NCBI GenBank assembly: GCA_038496445.1
Contig: JALMLS010000538.1
Span: 62,001 to 126,000, forward strand
Length of the DNA stretch: 64,000 nucleotides
Direction of reading: 5' to 3'
Source: Trichosphaerium sp. ATCC 40318
Taxonomy: Eukaryota > Discosea > Flabellinia > Trichosidae
Made by a program: the position numbers and the translations under genes. The notes under the pieces are model-generated. The model was not told the DNA's origin. It was given only the letters and a program-made list of their open reading frames with translations, and ran no database searches. Below, in pieces: positions 21,417-33,500 of this stretch; positions within the stretch are counted from its first letter, which is position 1, and the number at the start of each line of letters is the position of its first letter.

Positions 21417-22164
21417 TGTTTTGCGCTACTGGTACTCAAGTATGTGTCAGTTCATCACTGTGTATTTGCTTTCGCCAAATACTTGTTTTGACTTAACGCT
21501 AATTAAGGTTTGGCTAACCTTCAACGAACTGCCTTTTATGAACAAGTTGGCTTTTCTGGACAAGTTCGCGAAAATTCCCCAGGTAGTTAGTGCTAACTGT
21601 AGACACTATAACAGTGGTATTGAGGTTTCGTCAGCATCCTTAGTCTTCGGCCATGATTTGAACAAGCCTTTTTCGAATAGAAGGTTGGATATCATACGTA
21701 CGGGACTTTGTCTAGAGTTCCAATATACCCGTAGCGTTCTTTGTCATGACAATCATTTAGAAGAAAAAATCAAGAAAGCGTACACTTGTACGAATTACTT
21801 TGTTGTGATTTCTATTCCGTCTACGGTGAATATGAGGTACATAGTTACGCGTTTATGTAGTTGAAAACTTGCGAGAACATCACCAAAAGACTCTACAAAA
21901 ACAATCACGTGTTGCTTTTTTTTCCGAATGCTTTGTTACAAGTGGTAATCGCTTTGTATTGGTGCTATACTGACACTTACATAATCGCACTAACAAAACA
22001 ATCTATGTCAGAACAAAATCACAGAACACTATAGAGTATCGCTTTAGTGAAATCAATTTAAACAACACGTGGTGTAATATAAAAATCGTTGGAAAAACTG
22101 TTTACAGATTCTTAATTTTTTTTCATTTGTCTTTACGTTCAGAAGCCTCTACAACAGTTTCTAC
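21417..22164. other. Intergenic region upstream of the propeller gene
   Basis: Probably holds the promoter of the - strand propeller gene and the 3' end of the next - strand gene. CACGTG boxes occur near 21906 and 22067. A 173-codon + strand frame at 21343-21864 has no recognisable motif and overlaps the propeller start, so it is not called. Confidence 0.4.
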
Positions 22165-22908
22165 TTATTCTTCTAGGGTTTCTTCTTGCGTTTCTTCTTG
22201 AACTTTCTTTTTAGCAGGCCGTGGAGAGAACTGCCCACGGTGTACAGTTACTACCTTAAAACGTTTTTTACGTTTTACTCTTGCTTCTTTCTGTGATATA
22301 TGTTGTATAACTTGCACTGGCTTCTTGCGAGGTTTTCGCGGTTTTGTCTGTTGTGACGTCTGTGTTTGTTGTGGCGTCTGTGTTTGTTTTTGTAGTTGGC
22401 TTTGTGGTGGGCTTTGTGGTGGGTTTTGTTTCTGTTCTTGTGGTTGTGGTACACTAAGGTTGTTCTGCTTTAAAATATTTTTTAACTTGGTCATTTCTCT
22501 CTCCAAACGATTGATTCTACTCTCCATGCCAAGCGCTTTCTTATGCACTTCGACATTGCATGGCGTAATATCAATATTATGGTGCACAATACGCTCAGAT
22601 ATGCTTGGGACAAGATTATCTGCCGTAGATTCCAAGTTGAACAACTTTGCAAGCGTACGGTGTTCTTTAAGCGAGAAATTGTTTTCTACCCAATCTTCTA
22701 CGTTTGAAGTACTAATAAGATTTTCTGTCAAGCGTACAACACTTTGGGCACCGGAATCTGGGGCGTTTTGCTGATAGTGTTGTGGGATATTCTGTTGAAT
22801 GTCATCTATGAGTGTATTTGGCGCTTGCGAAACATTTTGTACGCCTGCGTCAGGGCCTACGAAATTAATAAGCGCTTGTAGAGGCGTATAAAGCGTTTTT
22901 CGTCCATA
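22165..22908 (-). CDS. Unrecognised protein with a helical region and Gln/Pro-rich basic tail
   Basis: A long last exon starts after an acceptor (ACTTTAG) at about 22909 and stays open to 22165. It reads TLYTPLQALINFVGPDAGVQ, a polar Gln/Asn stretch, DWVENNFSLKEHRTLAKLF, a coiled-coil-like MESRINRLEREMTKLKNIL, then alternating Gln/Pro/Thr, and a Lys/Arg-rich end (KPRKPRKKP; KRKKRFK). An upstream exon may include RYQCTDANGGQMGWIDAQYF near 22920-23000. The start was not found. The mixture suggests a nucleic-acid-associated protein; the family is not recognised. Confidence 0.5.
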   Translation of the reverse strand, partial: YGRKTLYTPLQALINFVGPDAGVQNVSQAPNTLIDDIQQNIPQHYQQNAPDSGAQSVVRLTENLISTSNVEDWVENNFSLKEHRTLAKLFNLESTADNLVPSISERIVHHNIDITPCNVEVHKKALGMESRINRLEREMTKLKNILKQNNLSVPQPQEQKQNPPQSPPQSQLQKQTQTPQQTQTSQQTKPRKPRKKPVQVIQHISQKEARVKRKKRFKVVTVHRGQFSPRPAKKKVQEETQEETLEE

Positions 22909-23475
22909 CTAAAGTATTGTGCGTCTATCCAGCCCATCTGGCCACCATTAGCATCTGTGCATTGATAGCGCACTATTCCGCGCCCTGTTCTGACATTTAC
23001 TTTCTTGTTTGTTCTGGTGCGTTTATTTGATTTCACAACATGCGAATATTGCCTCTGAAGTAAGTTTGAGCTAAACTAGTAGAAGCTTGAGTTCACGCAC
23101 GCAAGAATTGTACAATCGAACCTTCAACATGGTAGTAGCTTGGTGAAGTGATTTCTTATGTTTTTTGACTGAATCGGACTGAAACTACAGAGGAAGCAGT
23201 TTGAAATAGCTTTGGCGGGACATATTATTACAATTTCTTGCATCAGAACCTTTGTACAACATAGCAAGCATAACTGAGGTTTTGAGCAAAAATGTCTCGT
23301 GAGTTCTTTTTGGCGCATGACTGAAGTCACAGAATTGCATGACAACTAAGAGAATAACGTAACTGTATAATGTGAATATCAGATATGGTTAAATTCTTAC
23401 AGCTGCGTCAGTTTTGGTTACACTTTCGCAAACGTGCTGACAGGAGCTATAAGACAAGCCACCGTACGGGTTGTA
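22909..23475. other. Mostly unassigned
   Basis: May include a first exon of the preceding - strand gene (near 22920-23015). A 73-codon - strand frame at 23124-23345 is Cys-rich but has no convincing splice partners. No other signal is seen. Confidence 0.3.
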
Positions 23476-23775
23476 TTACTGTGTGACAGAATTAATAGAG
23501 CTAGGCGGCGGTAATGGATCAAATGGACAGTTTATATCAAATGTAAAAAGTATCCTTCGCTTTGTAGCTGGGTAGGCGTCAAAGAGCCTCTTATATCCGA
23601 AATGATAACAATCGCGTAGGTCAGTGGCTGTTGCGACACTTTTAGTTGTGCCTTCGTTTCTTGGCAATAAAGCACTCACAAACAACTACAAGAACGGAGT
23701 AGACAAGAATTTCTGCCAGTACAAATCGTTAACTCCTGTTTTACCAAAAGACCATCCTTTCGACCTTGAAGCCAT
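23476..23775 (-). CDS. Small unrecognised protein, two exons
   Basis: ATG at 23775 gives MASRSKGWSFGKTGVNDLYW. A 45-nt intron (GTCTAC...TTGCCAAG) joins in frame to EGTTKSVATATDLRDCYHFG, YKRLFDAYPATKRRILFTFD and a Pro-rich end, with TAA near 23476. The total is about 95 aa. It has the size and basic N-terminus of small mitochondrial proteins, but no family is recognised. The + strand is also partly open here. It is divergent from the rhomboid-like gene, with about 150 bp between starts. Confidence 0.45.
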
Positions 23776-23925
23776 CGATAAGTACTCAAATGAAATCGGT
23801 GATAAGCCCTCAAGCGACTGGGCAGTATCTACATGCACAGGTGAGGTTCATTTTGAAGAAACTTTTGCGCTTAAACTGAGAATCGCTTAGCCATCGCACT
23901 TGGACTTAACTGGCTCACTTTCAGC

Positions 23926-25982
23926 ATGTGGCAAATACCTTCTATAAAAACCATTCTATTAACAAGTTCACGTACAATATCAAGAGTAGTTGGAAGAGTT
24001 GGTCATAATATACTACCACTTTTATGCGCTCCATTATCTGGACCGCGATTGGGTCATTTTTGTGTCAACATGGCATTATTAGTGTACTTAAGCAATTCTT
24101 TGATGCAGCAAGTGAGGTACAGTAAATTATCATCTTCTTGTTTACGTTAAGTGTTGCTAACGTTAGCGTTATAGTGTTGCAGAGTTTTGCAGTCTGTACT
24201 TAACAGGCGCAGCAGCTGGAACTCTTGGAAGTCTTGTTTTTCTTCGTGGAGCTGGGTAAGTTGTTATTTTCTGGATTTGTTGTAGTTTGTTTGTTGAGTA
24301 TACTCTTAGAACTCTTGCAGCTGGTCCCGAAGCTAGTATTGTAGCTTTAGCAATGGCTAATATAGTATTTAAATATAGTGAGCCTGTAATAGGAAAACGA
24401 ACGGACTTGTTTATGTTTGAGGTAAATTCTCACATTCTTCTAGTTTGAAAAATTTCTAAACATTTGTTTGTAGCATTGGATACTTGGCGTATCCATTATG
24501 GCCCTTGCAGGAATAGGATTGCGTAGGCGCTGGAGTCATTTTGACTATGCAAAGATTTTTTTCGGTGGTCAAGGTGGACGTAAGAAAACAAACAGTCTTT
24601 TTCGTACTAATTTGTATTTTTTTCAAAATAGTACTATGGGCATATACGTTTGGACTGCTAATAGGTTCAGGAGATATTACTCGTAGAATATCTCCAAAAC
24701 AAGTTTATCACGGTGAGGCGAGCTTTTTTCAGCCTCATGGTTACGGTACTGTACGTTAGCCAGAAAACATACAAAGCGATAACTAATTTTTTTAGCTCTG
24801 GAACTTGGATTCAACACATGCCATCAAAGGTGAATTCTTAGCAGGTGCTGCACATGGAAATTGTCACGTGATTCTACCCGGTATTGGGCGCGGTACGTAG
24901 GACTATAACCTTGTTATTGTATGAGGATGAGCTAGCTAACTTTGTAAATTTTTTTAGAAGACGCATTTGTGACTTGTTGTGATTATCGTCTTGGTGAACC
25001 TGCTGGAAGTGTATCCTATAAGTTTAAGACGCTAAAAGGTCAATTTCATGAGGGTAAGGCAACTGTACTTAACGAGCACATGGAAGGAAGAGGTAATTTT
25101 GGTTTTTTAAAATATCCAATGTGTAGATGCTTATAATACTATTTAGCAACATGGGCTTGTAGCAATGGCATTTTCTATGGTACTATTGACGTTTTTGACT
25201 AATTTTTACGAAATGTCATGTCATATGTGACATTCTCATTTTTTTCTTAATATAGGCAATGTCAAAGATGGTAAAAAACAGGTGCGACTTTAAAAGTAAA
25301 AGTTTAAATAAGTGATTTTATTATAAAGGGTGGTTTAATGTACAGCTCAGAAACTGAAATTGTGATTAAAAACCTTGAACATGGTAACATGCGTGTTAAG
25401 TTGAAGAGACCATATTATTTTTACGAAGGTATATCAACTTTTACTTTTAAAAGCTGAGCTTCTAACTCGGTATGTTAAGGTGTCACAGACTCAAAATATA
25501 GATACCATGGCGATGGGAAGCTTGTATTCTATAAAGAAGCTTCGCATGCTCCATTCGTACCAGGGCACTTGCAACAACAGTACCCGTCATTGCCAGAGAA
25601 ATTACCTTGGCTAGAGGTCGAAGGTATTTTTAGTTGGTTTTTTTTCGAGACTGAAACTGACGTACGCTTGAAGGTACCTGGAATGGTGGAAAATTTCTGA
25701 GAGGAACTCTTAAGCTTATATCAAAAAATGAAATTTGTCACGTGGAAAAAACAGATAATGGATTGGAAATAAGTGAGAAAGAAGAAGAAAAATTAAAAGC
25801 AAGAAACGAAATAGATTTAGAAGAAAAATCTAGTGTGGAGTATACCTTGGAAGATTTTTTCTTATTACGTCAAAAAGCACAACCTCAACGCTTGTGGCAT
25901 ATATTAAGTTGTGGTTATATACCTGACAGTGCTTTATTCAATACCTATGGTGATATCGTTGAGCCACAAGCAATTTTGTGAA
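23926..25982 (+). CDS. Rhomboid-like membrane protein with MORN-like C-terminal region
   Basis: Exons give APLSGPRLGHFCVNMALLVY (the H-x-x-x-N motif of rhomboids), YLTGAAAGTLGSLVFLRGAG, AAGPEASIVALAMANIVFKY at the position of the catalytic GxSG, and RRRWSHFDYAKIFFGG where PARL has FDHAAHLGG. The Ser is kept, but the second His is not visible. The same frame runs on through YTFGLLIGSGDITRR into repeats resembling MORN units (VYHGEASFFQPHGYGT, IKGEFLAGAAHGN, FHEGKATVL, YHGDGKLVFYKEA), and ends with an acidic helix and IPDSALFNTYGDIVEPQAIL. The closest resemblance is PARL-type mitochondrial rhomboids, and the Met-Trp start with basic residues could target mitochondria. The start is not certain. 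Confidence 0.65.
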
Positions 25983-26087
25983 ATAAAAACGTTTTTGTAC
26001 AAAACAGCTGCTTTATATTGAAATTACTGCCTCGAGCACTGTTGAGAATTGATTAAAAGTGCACAATGCTGGTTTGTTTATATTCAT

Positions 26088-27614
26088 TTATTTATTACTC
26101 GTTGTAAAAGTTTGAAAGTTTGTTACTATTGAAGATAATGACGGTGGTTGGAATAAACCAAAATTCTTTAAAATTAAAAGTGCATATTTTCTAATCATTT
26201 CGTCCTTGTGCCACTGTAAACAAATGATATTATCTTTAATATTTTCATCATCCATAAGCATTCTATGATAATCTAGAAAGAGTAAATGAGGCATGTAATA
26301 AAATACAAACAAATGCAGGGTGAAACCAAAAAGTGCATGTGATGATGCTTGTGCCATAAAAAAACGTGTACCAAAGAAACTGAGAGTAGCGAGTGAAAAA
26401 GCGCCCAATCTAACTATATCTATATACTTCGACTTTACAAGGTGATAATAAGGCTCAATAAAATTAAATTTTATCCCTTTCAGACGCTCAACAATCCTAA
26501 ACAATCTTAGCTTTAATGAAAAAAATTGAGCGTTCTGACATTAATAGTGCATTTCGTACAAAATGTAAAACATACCTAATCTTATGTGGCGTTTGTTTTT
26601 TTAAAAATGATTGTATGATAGATAACATTTTGTTTCTAGGCACATTTAAAGCGTCTAAAAACAAAATCAAAAAACTACTATCTTATTGAAAATATCTACT
26701 TACCATCATCTACAAGCCTAGCACATAGCACAGCTAAATTATAGCTAATGAGAGCTTCAAGCCTCGATGGAGCCGAGTTGGCAAGTTTTATAAGTACATC
26801 TAGACCTATTTGAGCAATTCTTGGTCTCGGTGCATCTAGAGAAAGATTGTAAGAAAAAAACAATACAAAGATGGCAGCCATACCATATCTTGAAAGGCAT
26901 TCTAGGCTTCCTATAATACTATGTATACTCATCTCCATGCTTATTTTTGGAGATTTAATTATTTTAAAGAGTCCTTCAGTTATTTTTGGACCAAGAGGAC
27001 CTTCTCTAATATCCTCTATTGTTATCCAAGAATTAATAAAAACGAAAATATAAAACAATGCTTGCTGTACTCAAGATAACCCCACAGAGCTCCAACACCA
27101 ACACCTGCCAGAGTTGATCCATATAACATATCTGTGTATATATTGAGAATACCTGCTTTCACCATATGCTCCTTCAATGTCTCTTTTGTTGAAAGTTAAG
27201 TCACAAGCTGTAACTCCAAAAAACAAAAATAAACTCTTACTATTTTCGGCATAATTCCAACACGCAGCTGCAGCTAATCCAGATATTGATTCATCCTTTA
27301 CAGTCTCTGTTATATGAACTAGAGCATCAACACCACCAATAGTGTACCAGTAGTTTTTGTTGGCAACTGTCAAACGAATAAGTTAAAAAAACGCCTAAAC
27401 AAGCTCTCTTATGTATTGTACCTATTTGTGGCCTTAGCCAAGGTAGAAATATACTGTACGCCAGATCACCAAGTACTTTAACTTGTTCAGCTTCACTACC
27501 ATGTTGTATTTTATGTAATAAGCCTTCTAGAATCTCTTTCTCTGGTTTTACGTTATTTTTTGCCTTTTGGAAGGTACTGTATGCGTCATCACGTAGAAAA
27601 AGCATACGCGCCAT
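26088..27614 (-). CDS. Armadillo/HEAT-like repeat protein
   Basis: Start at 27614 (MARMLFLRDDAYSTFQKAKN). Helical pairs follow: EILEGLLHKIQHGSEAEQVK, GGVDALVHITETVKDESIS with GLAAAACWNYAE (a clear armadillo-type repeat), ITEGLFKIIKSPK, then MSIHSIIGSLECLSRYG and RIAQIGLDVLIKLANSAPS with ALISYNLAVLCARLVDD. The final exon (IDIVRLGAFSLATLSFFG, then FTLHLFVFYYMPHLLFLDYH) is more hydrophobic and ends at 26088. Armadillo repeats serve as protein-binding scaffolds; the partner is unknown. Five or more introns; exon edges 26500-26700 and 27060-27240 are approximate. Confidence 0.6.
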
Positions 27615-27720
27615 AAATAACGCACGTATGGGTGGAATACGGCGCTTCAAGAAAAAAAGGGTTAAGTTGGTGTTGCCTGCTTAAAACAGCTTGGCGTGTG
27701 ACGTTTACAGCGTCTGGTGT

Positions 27721-30470
27721 ATGTCCATTATATGGCGAACCTTGCAAAGTTTATATGGCGTAGACGAAGAAGATGCGTACTGGCGAAAACAGGCATGTTA
27801 CTTTATGATTAACGAGTTTTAAACTGAAATTGCAGTCAAACGTACCCGCTACGCCACAGAATTGGTCTCAACCAACTGTTGAACGCAAACAGCCTCAAAC
27901 GCCGACACAGACATACACAGTGCCCAAACCACCTGCAATACCATATAAACCACCCGTATGATTGTCTTACGCTATATTAATGTAACACCTGTAAGGAGCC
28001 ACCTCGAAATTACACAGACTGGTCGCTAGTACTCCGTTTCATCAAGAAACGCGATTTTCAGGAAGCTGAGAAGGAAATGAAGCGAGAAGAAAAATACAAA
28101 CAAAAGCTTGAAGTAAACCGCTTAAAAATCATCACAAAATAATATAAATAGGCTCAAGAAGGAATATATGGTGACGTTCAACTAAGGATAGTTTCTGTCA
28201 TTAAGATGAGGTTTTTCGAGCTCATAAAAGATCAACAACACGAAGAGGCTAACAAGTACGTACTCATACCAGCAAATAGAAAAATCAGGTGTCACAGTCG
28301 GAGATAAATACTTTTTACGAACAAAAAATCAGTTGAAAAACTTTTTGTACTAGGCTTGGCATTCTGTACAAAGAATGTGGTGGAAAGACTACAGAAGTAC
28401 TAGAATATATGTGTAATATATCCAAGACTGTCTTACAACGACAGCACGAGGAAACACATGTACATTTACTTGAAACTTTGGGTACGAAACGAAAAAAGTA
28501 CTTTCCGCCCAAAGATCCTTTGTGACACGTGTTTTTAGGCCTCAGACCTGTTAGTGGTGTGAAACAGACAATGTCTTGTCCTGATGCTATTGCTACTATA
28601 TTAAGTGGCGCAATTACTGCCATACATAATCATAGATATATTGCTGAAGTGTTCGATACACCTTCTTTTTTATTTTATATTGCATCACTTCAACAAATAA
28701 TTCAATTATCTGCGAAGAAATACCTTGATATTTTCAATAAACACTACTCCATAGAATCAACTGTGCGTATTATTAAATGACGCAGTATAGTTAAAATAAA
28801 CTTAGGCAGCTGCTATTAACGAAGGAACAGCTCAAATAGATGATCCAGCCAAGCTTATTGACAGATTAAACAAAATTGTACAAATCACAGAGTTTATTCA
28901 TCGATTCAGGCAGCGTATGCGCAAACAAATTGAGGTATGTTGATTGTACACTAGACATATGTTAATCTCTGTGTTAACACTAATTTAAAGCACCTGGTAA
29001 AAGAAGCAAAACGAAAGGGATACTACTTTTACGCCAAGCGTAACCCACCTCCAAAGGATGCTCCTAAAGAAAAATGTCTTGACATTGCTGTGTATATTAG
29101 TGAACCTACAGTAGTTTATAATGATACAAAAGATCTGTTACAAAACTATAAAGTAGTGGAAGGATTCTTTTTGCTTCAAAGTGTCAAAAAGGTGAGTGTA
29201 GTTTTTTTTTCTTGAAACTTGGGATGTACTTGTTTATTTTTTTTCTCATTTATTTCTTAGTTACTGCGGGCAAAGAATCACCTTGGAGAAGATGACAAAA
29301 CTTCACCTGCTATTGATAATATATTTTTAATACTTCTATCTTGTGGTCAAAGATCATTCAAGAGTTTTGATGTTGAAGTCGCTAAGCACATGCTTAAAAT
29401 GTTAATACACTTTACAGGAAACAGTTTTAGACAAGTAAGATTTTTTACGCCTTAAACCATTACCGTCACTTAATACTCCTCTTAAGGCACTAGAAAAAAG
29501 ATGCATTGAAAACATTCCATCAACTTTTAAGACTAAAACTAATCAGAACGAATATGCTGTACGTTTTCAGGGTAGTTAGAGTGTAACTCTAAAGCTTATT
29601 GTAGATTTATTTTAACAATGCTGAAAAGTGTGCAAATCACCTTACTAAGCTACAAGCCAAGTTCGAAAAGGACATAAAGACCAATAAAGTATACTCAGCC
29701 AAAGAAAAGCAAGAAATTCTGGATGTAGCTGCTGGCTTTGCAAAGTCTGCAGCATCCGTAAAATCATCTCTAAAGGTACAAAACACTCATATAAGCTGCC
29801 TTCAGCTAATTTTGATTGAATCCTTAGAATGCAATTGCAAAGCTTACTGAAACTATTGTGCCTTACTTACAAGAACATTTGAAAGCGTTTGCACATGCTA
29901 ACTACGTCATTGATGACCAACAGTTTATGATGTACGAATTAAACGATCCGTTTGCCTTGGCACTTAAGAGAAAACTGCAAGTACTCTTAGGACCTTGTAA
30001 GGTAAAAAAACCGAACCACAAGCTTTATCTTATCACGCGTAGACACTAACCATCTACATTTTTGTTTAGAAATATTTTTTACATGAAACACTCCACGAGA
30101 TTTTATGCTCTATCGTGGTTTATATTACCAAAAGACTTGAAGCTATAATGTACCGTAAAAAGTTTTCTCTCTATGGCGCTATTCAGTTCGATAAGGACCT
30201 TAATATTCTAAGACACTTCTTTTCTATGTATGAAAGAGGATTTGGAGAACAATTCGCTCGCGTAGTACAGATTTGTACAATTTTAGGAGTATCAAGCGTA
30301 CGGAGTAATATGATTCTAACAGTAACCGCTTATACTGTTCTTAGATTATAGAAGTAAAACAACTGCTTTCACAAGGCGTCGCTAGGTGGCAATTGACACC
30401 AACTGAAATGAAAAGAATTCTATTGTGCCGTAACGAGTTTACTAACGCTATGGTACAAGCTTTAAAGTAG
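27721..30470 (+). CDS. COG4: Conserved oligomeric Golgi complex subunit 4
   Basis: ATG at 27721 opens MSIIWRTLQSLYGVDEED. A Pro-rich segment precedes LVLRFIKKRDFQEAEKEMKR. LRIVSVIKMRFFELIKDQQH with LGILYKECGGKTTEVLEYM matches the COG4 region KAIVAEKF...FKIFPLL...G...EYLC, and DAIATILSGAITAIHNHRYI matches its TLTLLFEGIARIVETH segment. The C-terminus is decisive: YGAIQFDKDLNILRHF, EQFARVVQICTILGV and ARWQLTPTEMKRILLCRNEF match COG4's GGLQFDKELRSL, KFARLSQMATIL and TWRLTPAEVRQVLALR. It ends TAG at 30468-30470. COG4 tethers intra-Golgi retrograde vesicles and binds SNAREs. About twelve introns. Confidence 0.9.
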
Positions 30471-30588
30471 TTCTTTGTATGACTGATGACACGTACACAA
30501 ACTTGTAAAATAATAAAAGAAGACTCGAAAAGACTTTTCGCTCACCGTGTTTTTTTTTTATTTTTGTTGAAACGATAGTCAGACATCG

Positions 30589-33500
30589 ATGAGTAGCGTC
30601 AAATCCTCTAGTACGGGACCTAATAAGTCCCGTAGAAAGAGCCAGCTGCTCACAAAAAGGAAACAGTTTAAAGATAAAGATGATGGGTCGTCCCAGATGG
30701 AACGAGATTACGAAGTACGCGCTTAGAGCCTTTTGCGTGACGTTTTTATCTCCAGATAACGCTAGCCATTGTTGACGCTTGTATAGGACTTACGGCAGAA
30801 GTATATGGACCTTATGGAAGAGAAAGGGCAATTGGAAGCGAAACTAAAAAAATCAAAGCATTACGCGAACAAATATCGCAAACAGCTTAAAGAACAAGGT
30901 TCATCCGCTACAGCGGCTGTAGATTTGCATGTACAGCAACATGAACTCGAAACAAAAGTAGAAGAGTTGCAATACGAGCTAGAGAAGGAATCTGCTGCAC
31001 ACAGGGTAGAATTGGAGAAACAGACAAAGGAAGTGGAAGAACTTACAAAAAAAATATCGAAACTATCTGAAACGGTAAGAAAACACATCAAAAGTATCTA
31101 TAAATACGCTACAGTTTTATTTGGTAACGTTAACGCTTTTTTTAAACAAAAAACATAAAAATACGCCAGTACACAATTATTTTATATTTCCATACGCCAT
31201 CAAACGCTATTTCCAATACTCAGATGAAAGAAAAAACAACCAAAAAATTTGTGCAAAAAAAAAAAAGGACTGACGTCGTTTCAACTTTGTAGGAAGCTCA
31301 ACTTGCCTCAGTGAATGATAAACTTGAATCTTTTAATAAACGTGTTACTACAAAGGATCAAGAGATTGGTAGGCTACAAGCTGAGTTAAAGGTACGCTTG
31401 ACAAAATAAAAAAAAGCAAAAAGCAAAAATGTTTTTTGCACATGTTTGATCAGAGAATTACACTTTTACTGCAGAGTTCTTACGTTCTTCTATAGACTGA
31501 AAAGACAAAAATTGATGAACATAGAAGAGAGGTTGAACGTTTAAATACAGAGATAGAAGAGAAATCACAGGAAGTGCGCAAATGGAAACGACGTAAGTTT
31601 ATTTCTTTGAAACTTTTTTTTTTGTTTCGTGTGCACACTCCTGTTGATACATTTTCATAGAGGCTGATAAGTCTGCATCACAAACAAACTTGAGATCTAG
31701 TCAACTAAGTAGTGAAAAGGAAAAACTAGATCAACAAATTGCAGAGCACCAAAAGACAATAGGAAACCTACAAGCTCGACTTGATGCTACTCAAAAAGAA
31801 CTCAAAGAGGTAAACACTCTTAAAAAGCGATAGCTTTTCGTTGAACCCGCTGTGATAACACTGTGCTTTTTTAGGTTGTCAGAGACAAAGAAGAGGACTT
31901 AAAGGAAGTAGCTGCCAGAGCAAAGAGCTTAGAAGGAAATATAAATGAACTTAAAGAAAAATTACGTAAAGCTGAAGACCAAGTAAAAGACAAAGGCACG
32001 TGATACCTTTACTTTTGCTTGTATCATTTAACAACGTCCATCGTATTGTTATTACCACGAACTGCAACTTTTTTTGTGCCTGGTCCTGGACTATAGTTCG
32101 TAGCTCATGCAGTGTTACTTCGATGATTTGTTAACAAAGTTTTTTTTAGATTCAAAATTGGCTGTTTTTAAAGTCGAAAAAGAAGTCCTTCAGGAAAAGA
32201 TTAAGCATAATGAAACACAAGTTACAGTAAAGGCAGATGGTCTTAAACAAGCAAAAGAAAAAATAGAATTACTAAAGGCCTCAATAAAAGCAAAGGATGA
32301 AGAGGCCTTAAAGAAGCAAGAATCTGTAACTAAGACATTAGAGAATATAAAGGTTAAAATGGGAAAAGCACTTGAAGTTCACCAAGAAGAGAAGAAAAAA
32401 CTGGAAGCACAGTTAAAAACAAGCGAAGCTAATTATCAACAATTATCCGCTAGGTTATCAGCAAGAGATGAACAGAAACAATCCCTAGTTGAGGCAGAAA
32501 GGTAGTGGAGAAAACGACCAGTTTTTTTTTTTCTCTTGTTTTTTTGACACTTCATTTAGCGCTGCAGTTGATGCCAAAGCTGAGTTGGAAGTTATGAAAT
32601 CGAAGCTACAAGATACAAATGTTAAGTTATCAACACTTGAAGCTGAGATTAAACAAGTCAAAGAAGAAAATGAGATATTAGTTAAAGAAAAAGATGAACT
32701 CTCTAAAGGTCATAAAGCCAATATTGAAACTGTTCAACAAAAGTTAATAGAGCACTCTGATAGTGTAACGTACGCTATATAAATCCACTCAATTCCTTAT
32801 CTTCTTACAACCATGCTAGAAAAATGTCAGAACACGTGCGATCAAAAGACAGCATCATAAAACAGCACGAAGTTACTATTGCGTACGGGGAATAAGCTCT
32901 TCTGTTTTTTATCATTTCTTTTGATGTGACCGTGTTGACTTCATTATAGAGACTTGCGCGCAAGTGTCATGGTTTCAAAGAAGCATGAATCTGACGCAAA
33001 GAAGTATAAGCAAGAACTGGAGATATTAACGAAGGAATTACCGAAAATGCAGAGCGAGTGGACAACCGTTAAAGAACAGCTTGAACAAGAAGCTCAAACT
33101 GCTAAGACTGCTTTATCAGACGCCCAAAAAAGCTTTAACGAGGAACGGGATACTCTTATAGAAGAGAAAGAGAAAGTAAAAGCTGCTCTTGATGAAGCAT
33201 CAAAAGCTCATGAAGAAGAACTTAAAGTCCGTAGCAATCAGTTACAGGAGTTCGTGATTCAAAGCAAGAGCGCTCTAGCAGCAGCTGTTGAAGTACATAA
33301 AGCTGAGGCTGAGGGATTGAGCAAACAACTAGAAGAAGCAGAGAGCAAGAACAAAAAGCTGAGCGAAACTGCCGATGAAGCTACAGCTGTGAACAAAGAA
33401 CTCGAAGCAAAAGAACTCGAGATAAAGGCTTTAGAAGAAAAACTTGCAGAGGTGGAGTCCAAAAACAGTGAAGAGCTAGCAGAAGCTCATAGCAAGAATA

